41,881 bases of DNA from UBA4416 sp044238845 (GTDB taxonomy: Bacteria; Bacteroidota; Bacteroidia; B-17B0; Aurantibacillaceae). The DNA is taken from assembly GCA_044238845.1 (NCBI GenBank), contig JBIICN010000030.1, forward strand, positions 1 through 41,881. The letters are read 5' to 3'. The notes under the pieces are model-generated. The model saw nothing but the letters and a program-made list of their open reading frames with translations. It searched no databases and was not told the origin of the DNA. This document shows, piece after piece, positions 1 to 6,840 of the stretch (position 1 is its first letter; the number at the start of each line of letters is the position of its first letter). The translations under genes were made by a program, and so were the position numbers.

Positions 1-9
1 AGGCAGCAG

Positions 10-139
10 CTAACAGCACCTACAAGAAATTGGCGGTTCAGTAGTTAAATGAAGCTTTGTGCTTCGTATCAAGTTCAGTGCTGGCAGACAGTTTTCGTCT
101 CCGAAGTCGCCAACTTCTTGTAGCTGCAAAACGTTAGTG
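10..139 (+). repeat. attC-like imperfect palindrome 1 (cassette boundary)
   Basis: A left half site CTAACAG (10-16) and a right half site GTTAGTG (133-139) bracket a long imperfect inverted repeat. Arm 16-35 pairs with arm 108-127 at 18 of 20 positions, and a small GAAGC/GCTTC hairpin lies inside near 50-64. CTAAC and GTTAG are exact complements. The architecture (TAAC-type box, long stem-loop, AACGTTA-type box, then a gene about 45 bp on) is that of integron attC sites. The gene this site would close lies to the left of the window. No covariance model was run, and the sequence departs from the strict GTTRRRY consensus. Confidence 0.55.
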
Positions 140-184
140 GTAATTATATTGACAACGTAAAACAATAATTTAAACATAAAAAGT

Positions 185-742
185 ATGCCAACAAAAGGAC
201 AAACAATTACTAACCCAACAAATGGGGATTCATATGAGTTTTTGGAAACTGCCAAAGACACTAACGGAGAACGCGTTACTATGAAAGCAGTTATTAAAGG
301 TAAAGGGCAACTTGTTCCCAAACACCTCCACGTTCTTCAAGACGAAACCTTCGAAGTTATTTCAGGACAATTAACTATTTTTTTTGAAGGACAAACAAAG
401 AAAATTTCTGCAGGAGAAAAAATAACATTTCCTAAGAATATACCTCACAATCATTACAATGATGACAATGATGCGGTAATCTATGTTCATTCAGTAACAC
501 CAGCATTAGACTTTGACTTTTTGATAGAAAACTTAGTGGGACTTGCTGCTGACGGAAAAAGTAAAAATGGAAAATATGGTTTAGTCCAAGAGTTAGTTTC
601 ACTTAAATATCTTGACAGTAAATCATATCTTGCGGACATTCCGATTGGGGTTCAAAAAATATTAATGAATACTATTGCTCCAATTGGACGACTATTCGGT
701 TACCGAGCTATTTACAAAAAGTATTCGGGCTTAGAAAAATAA
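185..742 (+). CDS. cupin-domain protein
   Basis: This is a 185-residue single-domain cupin. The first cupin motif is visible at residues 45-60 (PKHLHVLQDETFEVISG), with candidate metal ligands H47, H49 and E54. The second motif is around FPKNIPHNHY (82-91), with H88 or H90 as the last ligand. The remaining ~90 residues form a C-terminal helical tail of unknown role. Cupins of this type bind a divalent metal and can be small-molecule dioxygenases, isomerases or sensors; the substrate cannot be read from the sequence. The gene sits alone between two attC-like palindromes in the same orientation, so it looks like a one-gene cassette. The ATG at 185 gives the full cupin fold. Confidence 0.85.
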   Translation: MPTKGQTITNPTNGDSYEFLETAKDTNGERVTMKAVIKGKGQLVPKHLHVLQDETFEVISGQLTIFFEGQTKKISAGEKITFPKNIPHNHYNDDNDAVIYVHSVTPALDFDFLIENLVGLAADGKSKNGKYGLVQELVSLKYLDSKSYLADIPIGVQKILMNTIAPIGRLFGYRAIYKKYSGLEK

Positions 743-748
743 CTACCA

Positions 749-917
749 CTAACACACGGTTTGCTCAAGCCTTGCAGACATCAAAGCAATTGCAAAAGCG
801 GTAGAAAAGTTTTTAATTTTTTCTTTGCAATTGCATAGCAACATTGTATCTTTATTTAAACATTTCGGTAGACAAAGGTTTCAAATCAAACCGTTGCTTA
901 GCGCGAAAACGTTACCA
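749..917 (+). repeat. attC-like imperfect palindrome 2 (cassette boundary)
   Basis: It starts seven bases after the cupin stop with CTAACAC (749-755) and ends at GTTACCA (911-917). An outer stem pairs ACGGTTTG (near 756-763) with CAAACCGT (near 886-893). An inner stem pairs the GCAATTGCAAAG region (786-797) with CTTTGCAATTGC (near 822-834). The 15-mer TAACACACGGTTTGC (750-764) recurs exactly at 1636-1650, and the internal motif GCAGACATCAAAGC (774-787) recurs in related form in sites 3 and 4. This shows the sites are a homologous family. Confidence 0.6.
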
Positions 918-1031
918 CTAATAGCTGGTGACAATCCTTTGCAACAAATTTTGCTAGAAACATGAGCTTATTTTCCGAATTTGTAAACACAAATATTATT
1001 TATTATCTTTAAGGAACAATATAGTTATATC

Positions 1032-1268
1032 ATGACCACAACAGCCATTCGGACTAAAGTCCACAAATATATAGACGAGGCAGACAGTAATGTGTTGGAA
1101 GTAGTTTATAAATTACTCGAAGTTTACCGCCAAAGCAATTCAAGTTTATTGACAGATGAGCAACAAAAAGAAGTTATTAAAAGATCAGCTTTATACAAAG
1201 CAGGTAAAACGAAAGGTTATTCTTTAGCAGAAGTCCGAAAAAGAGTAAAACATAAGTTAGTTGGATAA
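1032..1268 (+). CDS. putative antitoxin of a RelE/ParE toxin-antitoxin pair
   Basis: A 78-residue, mostly helical charged protein with a start MTTTAIRTKVHKYIDEAD typical of Bacteroidota addiction-module antitoxins. It has a predicted helical N-terminal dimerisation/DNA-binding part and a basic C-terminus (KRVKHKLVG) expected to wrap the toxin. It ends two bases before the toxin gene, the usual antitoxin-first order. Its function is inferred mainly from size and from the recognisable toxin downstream. As in other type II modules, the pair probably autoregulates from the ~110 bp leader after the attC-like site; no operator is obvious. Confidence 0.7.
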   Translation: MTTTAIRTKVHKYIDEADSNVLEVVYKLLEVYRQSNSSLLTDEQQKEVIKRSALYKAGKTKGYSLAEVRKRVKHKLVG

Positions 1269-1270
1269 AA

Positions 1271-1576
1271 ATGGCTACGAATAAATTAATTATTCTTGAA
1301 CCAGCCGTTTTAGAACTTGAGGACGCTTGTTTATACTACAATGAAAAAGTTTCAGGTTTAGGTTTTGAATTCGAAGAAGAAGTAGTTGCTTTACTTGAAT
1401 TAATAAAAGACAATCCTTTGTTATTTCCAATCAAATTTGCACACATTCATGAAGCTGTTATGAAACGTTTTCCCTTTGTCATAAACTATGAAATGTCGGG
1501 TAAACAAATTATTGTTTCAGCAATCTTTCATGTCAAACAAAACCCAGCAAAAAAAATCAAAAGGAAACGTAAATAG
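1271..1576 (+). CDS. RelE/ParE-family toxin
   Basis: A 101-residue protein with the ParE/RelE layout: a leading beta strand (KLIILEPAVLELEDA), a helical hairpin with a YYNEKVSGLGFEFEEE segment, the conserved INP-type turn (IKDNPLLFP, about 46-54), then the strand block AVMKRFPFVINYEM and a final IIVSAIFHVKQNP strand. The RFPF..NY segment and the H..QNP end are family hallmarks. RelE members cleave mRNA on the ribosome and ParE members inhibit gyrase; this sequence does not decide between them. It follows its antitoxin by two bases. A lysine/arginine-rich tail (KKIKRKRK) closes the protein. Confidence 0.85.
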   Translation: MATNKLIILEPAVLELEDACLYYNEKVSGLGFEFEEEVVALLELIKDNPLLFPIKFAHIHEAVMKRFPFVINYEMSGKQIIVSAIFHVKQNPAKKIKRKRK

Positions 1577-1634
1577 CTGTGTTTTTCAGTGGACAACGAC
1601 CTTAGTTTCTTAATCTGGGTGCCAGCTACAAGTG

Positions 1635-1813
1635 GTAACACACGGTTTGCCTTATTTGGGCGGATATCAAAGCATTTGCAATAAATGCCCCGCCAGCTGG
1701 CGGGAAAGACATTCATTTTGCATTGCAAATGCGTAGAAACATTTTATCTTTGTTATTAATATTCGGTTGACAATGCCCTGAGCCGCACAAGTTCTAGCTG
1801 CCATCCGTTAGTA
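1635..1813 (+). repeat. attC-like imperfect palindrome 3 (cassette boundary)
   Basis: This fills most of the 355-base gap between the two toxin-antitoxin pairs. It opens with GTAACAC (1635-1641) and closes with GTTAGTA (1807-1813). It shares the 15-mer TAACACACGGTTTGC with site 2. An inner stem pairs GCATTTGCAAT (near 1671-1681) with ATTGCAAATGC (near 1722-1732). A perfect 16-bp palindrome, CCCGCCAGCTGGCGGG (1689-1704), sits at the tip, like an extra arm. Outside the site, 1577-1634 and 1814-1904 show nothing else recognisable. Confidence 0.6.
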
Positions 1814-1904
1814 GTAATAAGCCCTTCTTAAAAAATCTCAACCGACAACTCCTTTTCCTTTTTAACAACCTTCAACGGACCTTACCTTTTACAATTATTT
1901 TTTG

Positions 1905-1912
1905 TAAATTTG
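1905..1912 (+). promoter_or_regulatory. Bacteroidota -7 promoter box for the second toxin-antitoxin pair
   Basis: TAAATTTG fits the TAnnTTTG consensus of the main Bacteroidota sigma factor and lies 19 bases upstream of the antitoxin ATG at 1932. No good -33 TTTG is seen at the usual distance. If real, the cassette carries its own promoter, as toxin-antitoxin cassettes in integrons usually do. Confidence 0.45.
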
Positions 1913-1931
1913 TTTATCATAAGCTTTAGCC

Positions 1932-2162
1932 ATGACAGCAACCACAATAAAAAAACAAGTTGATAATTATCTTCCTCTGCTCTCTGCAAAACAGCAGACA
2001 TTAGTTCTTGAAATGATTAAGAGTTGGTTAAACGTCGAAAAAGACACAAAGCGAATCACTCGCAAGCAATACAACAAAGAAATTAATGAAGCGGTTGCAC
2101 GTATCGAAAAAGGTAATTCCGTTTCACATAAAGACGCGCTTAAGGAATTATCTAAATGGTAA
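1932..2162 (+). CDS. putative antitoxin of the second RelE/ParE pair
   Basis: A 76-residue helical protein starting MTATTIKKQVDNYLPLLSAK, with a basic/acidic C-terminal half (ITRKQYNKEINEAVARIEKG). It ends in VSHKDALKELSKW, which resembles the toxin-binding tail of many Bacteroidota antitoxins. The last seven bases (2156-2162) overlap the start of the toxin gene, indicating translational coupling. The N-terminal DNA-binding fold is assumed, not demonstrated. It shares only a loose resemblance with the antitoxin at 1032, so the two cassettes are separate acquisitions rather than a duplication. Confidence 0.7.
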   Translation: MTATTIKKQVDNYLPLLSAKQQTLVLEMIKSWLNVEKDTKRITRKQYNKEINEAVARIEKGNSVSHKDALKELSKW

Positions 2163-2470
2163 AACCAAATTCTCTGAAAATCGTTTGGGACAGAAAAGCT
2201 CTTGACCATTTTAAAGACATTTTGGCGTTTCTTGCAAAACAAAGTGATCAAGCTCCAAAAATCGTAAAGACTTCTATTATTGATCGACTTGACCTTATTA
2301 AATCTAATCCACTCATCTGTGAACTGGACAAATTAAAAGACTCTCCAAACAAAGATTTCAGGGCATTTGTTGTTTATAGTTATCGCGTAACCTATCAAAT
2401 TAAAACAGACGTAAAAGAAATTCGAGTTTTAAGAGTTCGACATACCAGCAGAGAACCGCTAGATTATTAA
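2156..2470 (+). CDS. RelE/ParE-family toxin (second pair)
   Basis: A 104-residue protein with the family pattern: strand SLKIVWDRKALDHF, helices DILAFLAKQS and KTSIIDRLDLIKSNP, then strand DFRAFVVYSYRVTYQI and a final strand IRVLRVRHTSREP. The Y-S-YRVTYQ block and the RVRHT ending are characteristic of RelE-like ribosome-dependent RNases and their ParE relatives. The start codon lies inside the antitoxin gene in another frame, so the two are co-translated. It is followed within 10 bases by the fourth attC-like site. Confidence 0.85.
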   Translation: MVKPNSLKIVWDRKALDHFKDILAFLAKQSDQAPKIVKTSIIDRLDLIKSNPLICELDKLKDSPNKDFRAFVVYSYRVTYQIKTDVKEIRVLRVRHTSREPLDY

Positions 2471-2475
2471 AACTA

Positions 2476-2542
2476 AATATGGCGCACAACTGGTAAACCT
2501 AGCAATAATGCGGGCAGACAACAAAGCTCCAAAACGTTAACT
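2476..2542 (+). repeat. attC-like site 4, short form
   Basis: A compact (~65 bp) member of the boundary family. Its left flank AAATATGGC resembles 3814-3822. The internal motif GCAGACAACAAAGC (2514-2527) matches site 2 at 774-787 in all but one position. The right half AAAACGTTAACT (2531-2542) matches the end of the other sites. The stem is weak by eye, so this may be a decayed or minimal site. Confidence 0.45.
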
Positions 2543-2624
2543 GAAATAACTAGACCAGTTCACGTAAAGGATGAATCTACAAAACAATAACAACTCAATA
2601 ACAAGTTACTTTCTAAATTAAAAC

Positions 2625-2632
2625 TACTTTTG
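2625..2632 (+). promoter_or_regulatory. -7 promoter box upstream of the propeller lipoprotein
   Basis: TACTTTTG matches TAnnTTTG, 17 bases before the ATG at 2650. A second, one-base-longer near-match (TAATTTTTG) ends four bases before that ATG. No convincing -33 element was found. Confidence 0.35.
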
Positions 2633-2649
2633 CTTGTAATTTTTGCATT

Positions 2650-3784
2650 ATGAATAAGTCAATCTTTTGCTTGTTATTGGTTTTTATCACTTCTTGTAAC
2701 GGCCAAGTCAAACCAGACCCACCCCAAGCCATTATAAATCAACAAACACCAATCGAAGGTGATCACCCAAAAATTGTTCGAACTTTGGGAACACGTTACA
2801 ATAATGTAGGTTGCCAGCTTCTTGACAAAGACGGCAACTTATGGTTTAGTATTAGTGGAGAAGGCGCTTATCGTTATGACGGAAAATTATTTAGAAATTT
2901 TACTACTAAAGACGGGTTGTGCAACAACGATGTAGGTTCAATTATTCAGGACAAAGTAGGAAATATTCTACTTGGGACAAAAAATGGAATATGCAAAATA
3001 TGATGGTAATAAATTTACAAAATATCCTGTGCCCGACACATTGAGCATTACATGTATGTTAGAAGATAAAGATGGAAACTTATGGTTTGGTGCAATGAAT
3101 AAAGGAATTTATCGGTATGACGGAACGAATCTCACTAATTTTCTTTATAAGTACGAGCATCCATTCTTTGGTGAAAAGCGCGAGAAATTTATTAGTGATA
3201 TTATACAAGATAAAAGTGGAAACGTTTGGTTTAGTTCTTGGAATGGCGGTGGCGTATGCAAATATGACGGGAAAATATTTAAGCACTATCTTCCATCTAT
3301 AGACTATTATAAAACAAACCAAGACAAAAGAAGAGGAGGCAATACTCAAAATTCTTTAAATTTCATCCCAAACAACAACTATTTTGTTCCATCGCAAGAT
3401 TATATTTCTGATGATATGATTTTTTCAATGATGGAAGATAAAGCAGGAAATATTTGGTTTGCTACAAGAAACCACGGAGCTTGCCGCTATGATGGCAAAG
3501 TATTTACAAGCTTTGGAACAAAGGAAGGTTTTTTAAGCAGCAACGCATACGATATTTTGGAAGATAAAAAAGGTAATCTTTGGTTCACAACCGAAGAGGA
3601 TGGAGTATGGTGTTATGATGGCAAGACTATTAAAAACTTTAATAAAAAGGACGGACTAATAAACAATGCAGTAATGACTGTTTTAGAAGACAAAGAAGGC
3701 AACTTATGGTTTGGAACGAAATGGCTTGGTTTAAGTCGATATGATGGTAAAAGTTTTACGACATTTTCTCAAAATGACAATTAA
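2650..3784 (+). pseudogene. two-component-regulator-propeller lipoprotein, interrupted by a frameshift
   Basis: Two overlapping frames (2650-3003 and 2972-3784) make one ~378-residue protein if one A is removed from the AAAA run at 2995-2998. The propeller unit then reads through as GTKNGICKYDGNKF instead of stopping. The N-terminus is a lipoprotein signal (VFITSCNGQ, lipobox cysteine about residue 16). At least six propeller repeats follow, of the form EDKDGNLWFG...YRYDGKxFxxF, as in the sensor part of Bacteroidota hybrid two-component proteins. No kinase domain follows, so this would be a free-standing surface beta-propeller. It occupies the last cassette-like position before purD. A sequencing or assembly error at the A run is a real alternative to a genuine null. 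Confidence 0.75.
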
Positions 3785-3813
3785 ATAAAAGACAACCCAT
3801 ACAATTAAACGAA

Positions 3814-3840
3814 AAATATGGCAACAGCTAGTAGCACCTT
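3814..3840 (+). repeat. left half of an attC-like site (array end)
   Basis: Bases 3820-3839 match bases 2-21 (the left arm of site 1) at 17 of 20 positions, including CAGCTA and AGCACCT. No right-hand GTTA box or returning arm follows before purD begins at 3854 on the other strand. The array therefore seems to end in a half site; 3785-3813 holds nothing else recognisable. Confidence 0.4.
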
Positions 3841-3853
3841 ATTCATCGTTGCA

Positions 3854-5140
3854 TTACTTACCCCAATTCATTAAATCTTTTCCAATATCAGATCTATAAT
3901 ATTTACCTTCGTAGTTAACGGTTTCGGCCGCTGCAAAACTTTTAGCAATCGCATCTTCAATGGTTTTTCCAAATGATGTAATGGCAAATACTCGCCCACC
4001 GTTAGTTACCACCTCTTCGTTTTTAAAAGCACTGCCTGAGTGAAACACTTGGCTATTAGTTACATTATTTAATCCTGTTACTACTTTGTTTTTTTCATAA
4101 TCTTCAGGGTAACCACCACTCACTAATACAACCGTTGTTGCAATATCTTTAGTAACACTAAATTGTTTTTCGTGCAAGGTTTGTGTTGCGACCCCTTGTA
4201 ATAAATCTAATAAATCAGATTCTATACGTGGTATTACCACTTCTGTTTCTGGATCTCCCATACGACAATTATATTCAATAACACTTGGTTCGCCATCACA
4301 ATTCATTAAACCAATAAAAATAAAGCCACGGTAATCAATGCCATCTTTTACTAAACCATTAATAGTTGGCTTCACAATTTTCTCTTCAACTTTTTTTATA
4401 AAAGCTTCATCTGCAAATGGCACTGGGCTCACTGCTCCCATTCCGCCTGTATTTAAGCCAGTATCGCCTACTCCTATGCGCTTATAATCTTTAGCTGCTG
4501 GTAAAATTTTATAGGATTTTCCATCCGTTAATACAAATACTGATAACTCAATTCCTTTTAAAAATTCTTCAATTACAACTGTATTTCCTGCATTACCAAA
4601 CTTGGCATTCAAAATCATGTTTTGTAATTCTGCTTTTGCTTCGGCCGCATCATCAATAATTAACACGCCTTTTCCTGCCGCTAATCCATCTGCTTTTAAA
4701 ACATATGGAGGCGTTAAACTATCAATAAAAGCAGCGCCTTCGGCAATATTATCTTTTGTAAAGCTTTTATATTTAGCTGTTGGTACACCATGTTTAAACA
4801 TAAATTGCTTACTAAAATCTTTACTACCTTCTAATTGTGCGCCATCTTTTTTAGGACCAATTACAGGAATTTCTTTCAACACGTCATCTGCTAAAAAATA
4901 ATCATGTACTCCTTTTACTAATGGATCTTCAGGGCCAACTAATACCATATCAATACTCTTTTCCCACACTAAATTTTTAATGGCATCAAAATCTGTTGCT
5001 GATATATTGACGTTAGTGCCACATTGAGCTGTTCCAGCATTTCCTGGAGCAATATATAAGTTTTCTAATTGCTTACTTTGAGCTAGTTTCCATGCAAAAG
5101 CATGCTCTCTTCCTCCCGATCCTAAAATTAATACGTTCAT
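3854..5140 (-). CDS. purD: phosphoribosylamine--glycine ligase
   Basis: GAR synthetase joins glycine to 5-phosphoribosylamine with ATP, the second step of de novo purine synthesis in the cytosol. The 428-residue length is normal. Visible signatures are the N-terminal LGSGGREHAFAWKLA, VGPEDPLVKGV in the first domain, an ATP-grasp domain with VLKADGLAAGKGV and GNTVVIEEFLKG, and MGDPETEVVIPRIESD in the C-terminal part. It is a single gene on the minus strand. No other pur genes are adjacent, and no clear terminator is seen between its stop and the array end at 3840. It marks where the accessory region meets core chromosome. Confidence 0.97.
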   Translation of the reverse strand: MNVLILGSGGREHAFAWKLAQSKQLENLYIAPGNAGTAQCGTNVNISATDFDAIKNLVWEKSIDMVLVGPEDPLVKGVHDYFLADDVLKEIPVIGPKKDGAQLEGSKDFSKQFMFKHGVPTAKYKSFTKDNIAEGAAFIDSLTPPYVLKADGLAAGKGVLIIDDAAEAKAELQNMILNAKFGNAGNTVVIEEFLKGIELSVFVLTDGKSYKILPAAKDYKRIGVGDTGLNTGGMGAVSPVPFADEAFIKKVEEKIVKPTINGLVKDGIDYRGFIFIGLMNCDGEPSVIEYNCRMGDPETEVVIPRIESDLLDLLQGVATQTLHEKQFSVTKDIATTVVLVSGGYPEDYEKNKVVTGLNNVTNSQVFHSGSAFKNEEVVTNGGRVFAITSFGKTIEDAIAKSFAAAETVNYEGKYYRSDIGKDLMNWGK

Positions 5141-5160
5141 AAATTATAATTAATGCGTAA

Positions 5161-5192
5161 AAATAAAAAATCCCACCTTAATAGATGGGATT
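5161..5192 (-). terminator. intrinsic terminator after the basic secreted protein
   Basis: On the minus strand a 7-bp stem AATCCCA/TGGGATT (5186-5192 with 5169-5175, 10-base loop) runs into TTTTTTATTT. It lies 25 bases beyond the stop of the 5217-5627 gene, and purD starts 20 bases further on, so it separates the two transcripts. Confidence 0.7.
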
Positions 5193-5216
5193 GATTAAAA
5201 AGTTTTAAAAACTATT

Positions 5217-5627
5217 TTAATGTTTTCGTTTGCTGAAACTTGAACTTCCTCTCACGCGTGTTGCAGAACGTCTTTTATTTTGTTGAGCTATAATTCCATC
5301 AGTAAAACGCTTTCCTTTAGTACGATTACGTGAAAACAACTTTGGTTGTTCTTTTCTTTGTTTAATTCCAGGGTTTGTTTTTCTATAAACCCAAGGACCA
5401 TTACTTTTATTACCTTTGAAAACACGAGCTAAGAAGCCTTTTTTATGACCTCCCTTAGCAAAAGCACTAGCATTACCTCTAGATTTTTTTCCACCAAAAA
5501 GTTTTCCACCTCCTCGTTGATTACGATGCTCTTTCTTGCGACCACCTTTTACCTGAGCTAATACAGGAGTGCTTACTCCTATAGCTAAAAGCAAAAATAA
5601 AATAGTAAAAAGTTTAGTTATTTTCAT
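5217..5627 (-). CDS. small, very basic secreted protein of unknown function
   Basis: The first ~24 residues are a Sec signal peptide (KLFTILFLLLAIGVSTPVLA, cleavage near VLA-Q). The mature ~110 residues are dominated by lysine, arginine and glycine (GGRKKEHRNQRGGG, GGKKSRGNAS, TRVRGSSSFSKRKH) with almost no acidic residues. It contains no cysteine and no recognised domain; it may be disordered. A basic exported protein could bind anionic envelope polymers or nucleic acid, but that is speculation. It is transcribed alone: a TAATTTTG promoter box ends six bases before its ATG, and a hairpin terminator follows the stop. Confidence 0.75.
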   Translation of the reverse strand: MKITKLFTILFLLLAIGVSTPVLAQVKGGRKKEHRNQRGGGKLFGGKKSRGNASAFAKGGHKKGFLARVFKGNKSNGPWVYRKTNPGIKQRKEQPKLFSRNRTKGKRFTDGIIAQQNKRRSATRVRGSSSFSKRKH

Positions 5628-5632
5628 TTATA

Positions 5633-5640
5633 CAAAATTA
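5633..5640 (-). promoter_or_regulatory. -7 promoter box very close to an ATG
   Basis: On the minus strand TAATTTTG fits TAnnTTTG and is followed by only five bases before the ATG at 5627. Transcription would begin at or within a few bases of the start codon, implying a leaderless or nearly leaderless message. The -33 element is weak. Confidence 0.45.
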
Positions 5641-5810
5641 TACAAAAAAAATCATAAAATCCACCGCTTTTTAGATTATTTGTCGAAATAACTCACAAGA
5701 TTTTAACAATAAAGCATTGATAACTCTTGTTTTCATAAATTCTACAGAATTAACTATGTGATTTTACAACTAAGCCATTTACTTAGCATAATTTATGTAG
5801 CTTCGCATTA

Positions 5811-6839
5811 ATGACTGTATTTGCCTTAGACGTTGCCAACTTTTTAACCAAAAGTAAACATGAATTAATCATAGATGTGAGGGCGCCTATTGAATTTTTT
5901 AAAGGACACATACCTAATGCCATCAATATTCCATTATTTGAAGATAGCGAACGAGCTGAAATTGGTACCTTATACAAACAACAAGGAAAAGATACTGCTG
6001 TTAATAGAGGTTTAGAAATCGTATCTCCCAAAATGACTTCTTTTGTTAATCAGGTAAAAGCATTATCACAAAACAAAAAAGTATTTGTGTATTGTTTTAG
6101 AGGTGGCATGCGAAGTAATAGTTTTGCTTGGCTCATGAACACCTCTGGATTAGAGGCTGTGATTATGAAAGGTGGCTACAAAGCTTTCAGAAATTATGTC
6201 TTAGATTATTTTGAGCAAGAGAAAAAAATAATTTTACTGGGCGGAAAAACAGGTAGTGGAAAAACCGACATCTTAAAAAAATTGAATGAGCAAAATTTAC
6301 AAATTGTTGATTTAGAAAATATCGCTCATCATAAAGGCTCGGCCTTTGGAACTATAAATGAACAAAAACAAAATCCTCAACAAGTATTCGAGCATCAATT
6401 ATATCATAAACTATCAGAACTCAACAATTCAACATTTACTTTATTAGAAGATGAGTCTCAAACCATTGGTTATAATAAAATACCTATTGGCTTATGGTAT
6501 CAAATGAAACAAGCTACTATTATTAAACTAGAGATTCCATTTGAATTAAGGGTTCAAAAATTAGTAGATGATTATACGACTGTAAATATTGATGCACTTA
6601 AATCCTGTGTCATTAAAATTGCACAGCAGCTAGGCTCCTTAAACACCAAATTATGTTTACAATATTTAGATGAAGGTAATTTACAAGATGTAGCAAGATT
6701 ATCATTACTGTATTATGATAAAGCTTATGAATTTAGTTACAAAAACAAAAAACAACCTATTATTCATTTAAACTCTGATACAATTGACGCGACGATTAAT
6801 GCTCAAAAAGTAAAAGAGATAATATATACTTTAACATAA
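5811..6839 (+). CDS. mnmH: tRNA 2-selenouridine synthase
   Basis: MnmH (SelU) replaces sulfur by selenium at the wobble 2-thiouridine of certain tRNAs, using selenophosphate, via a geranylated intermediate. The 342-residue protein has an N-terminal rhodanese domain with catalytic C95 in VYCFRGGMRSNSFAW and the upstream IIDVRAPIEFFKGHIPNA block. A C-terminal P-loop domain follows, with GGKTGSGKT (144-152), the usual two-domain order. It is followed after one base by selD, which makes its selenium donor, so the two form a dedicated operon. The 183-base gap upstream is a divergent promoter region; TAATTTATG near 5790 is a weak -7 candidate. Confidence 0.95.
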   Translation: MTVFALDVANFLTKSKHELIIDVRAPIEFFKGHIPNAINIPLFEDSERAEIGTLYKQQGKDTAVNRGLEIVSPKMTSFVNQVKALSQNKKVFVYCFRGGMRSNSFAWLMNTSGLEAVIMKGGYKAFRNYVLDYFEQEKKIILLGGKTGSGKTDILKKLNEQNLQIVDLENIAHHKGSAFGTINEQKQNPQQVFEHQLYHKLSELNNSTFTLLEDESQTIGYNKIPIGLWYQMKQATIIKLEIPFELRVQKLVDDYTTVNIDALKSCVIKIAQQLGSLNTKLCLQYLDEGNLQDVARLSLLYYDKAYEFSYKNKKQPIIHLNSDTIDATINAQKVKEIIYTLT

Positions 6840-6840
6840 C

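Noticed and set aside
10..321. Minus-strand 103-residue open frame at the left edge
   Set aside because: It runs across the attC-like palindrome and antisense to the cupin start; its composition shows no domain and it is explained as a shadow.
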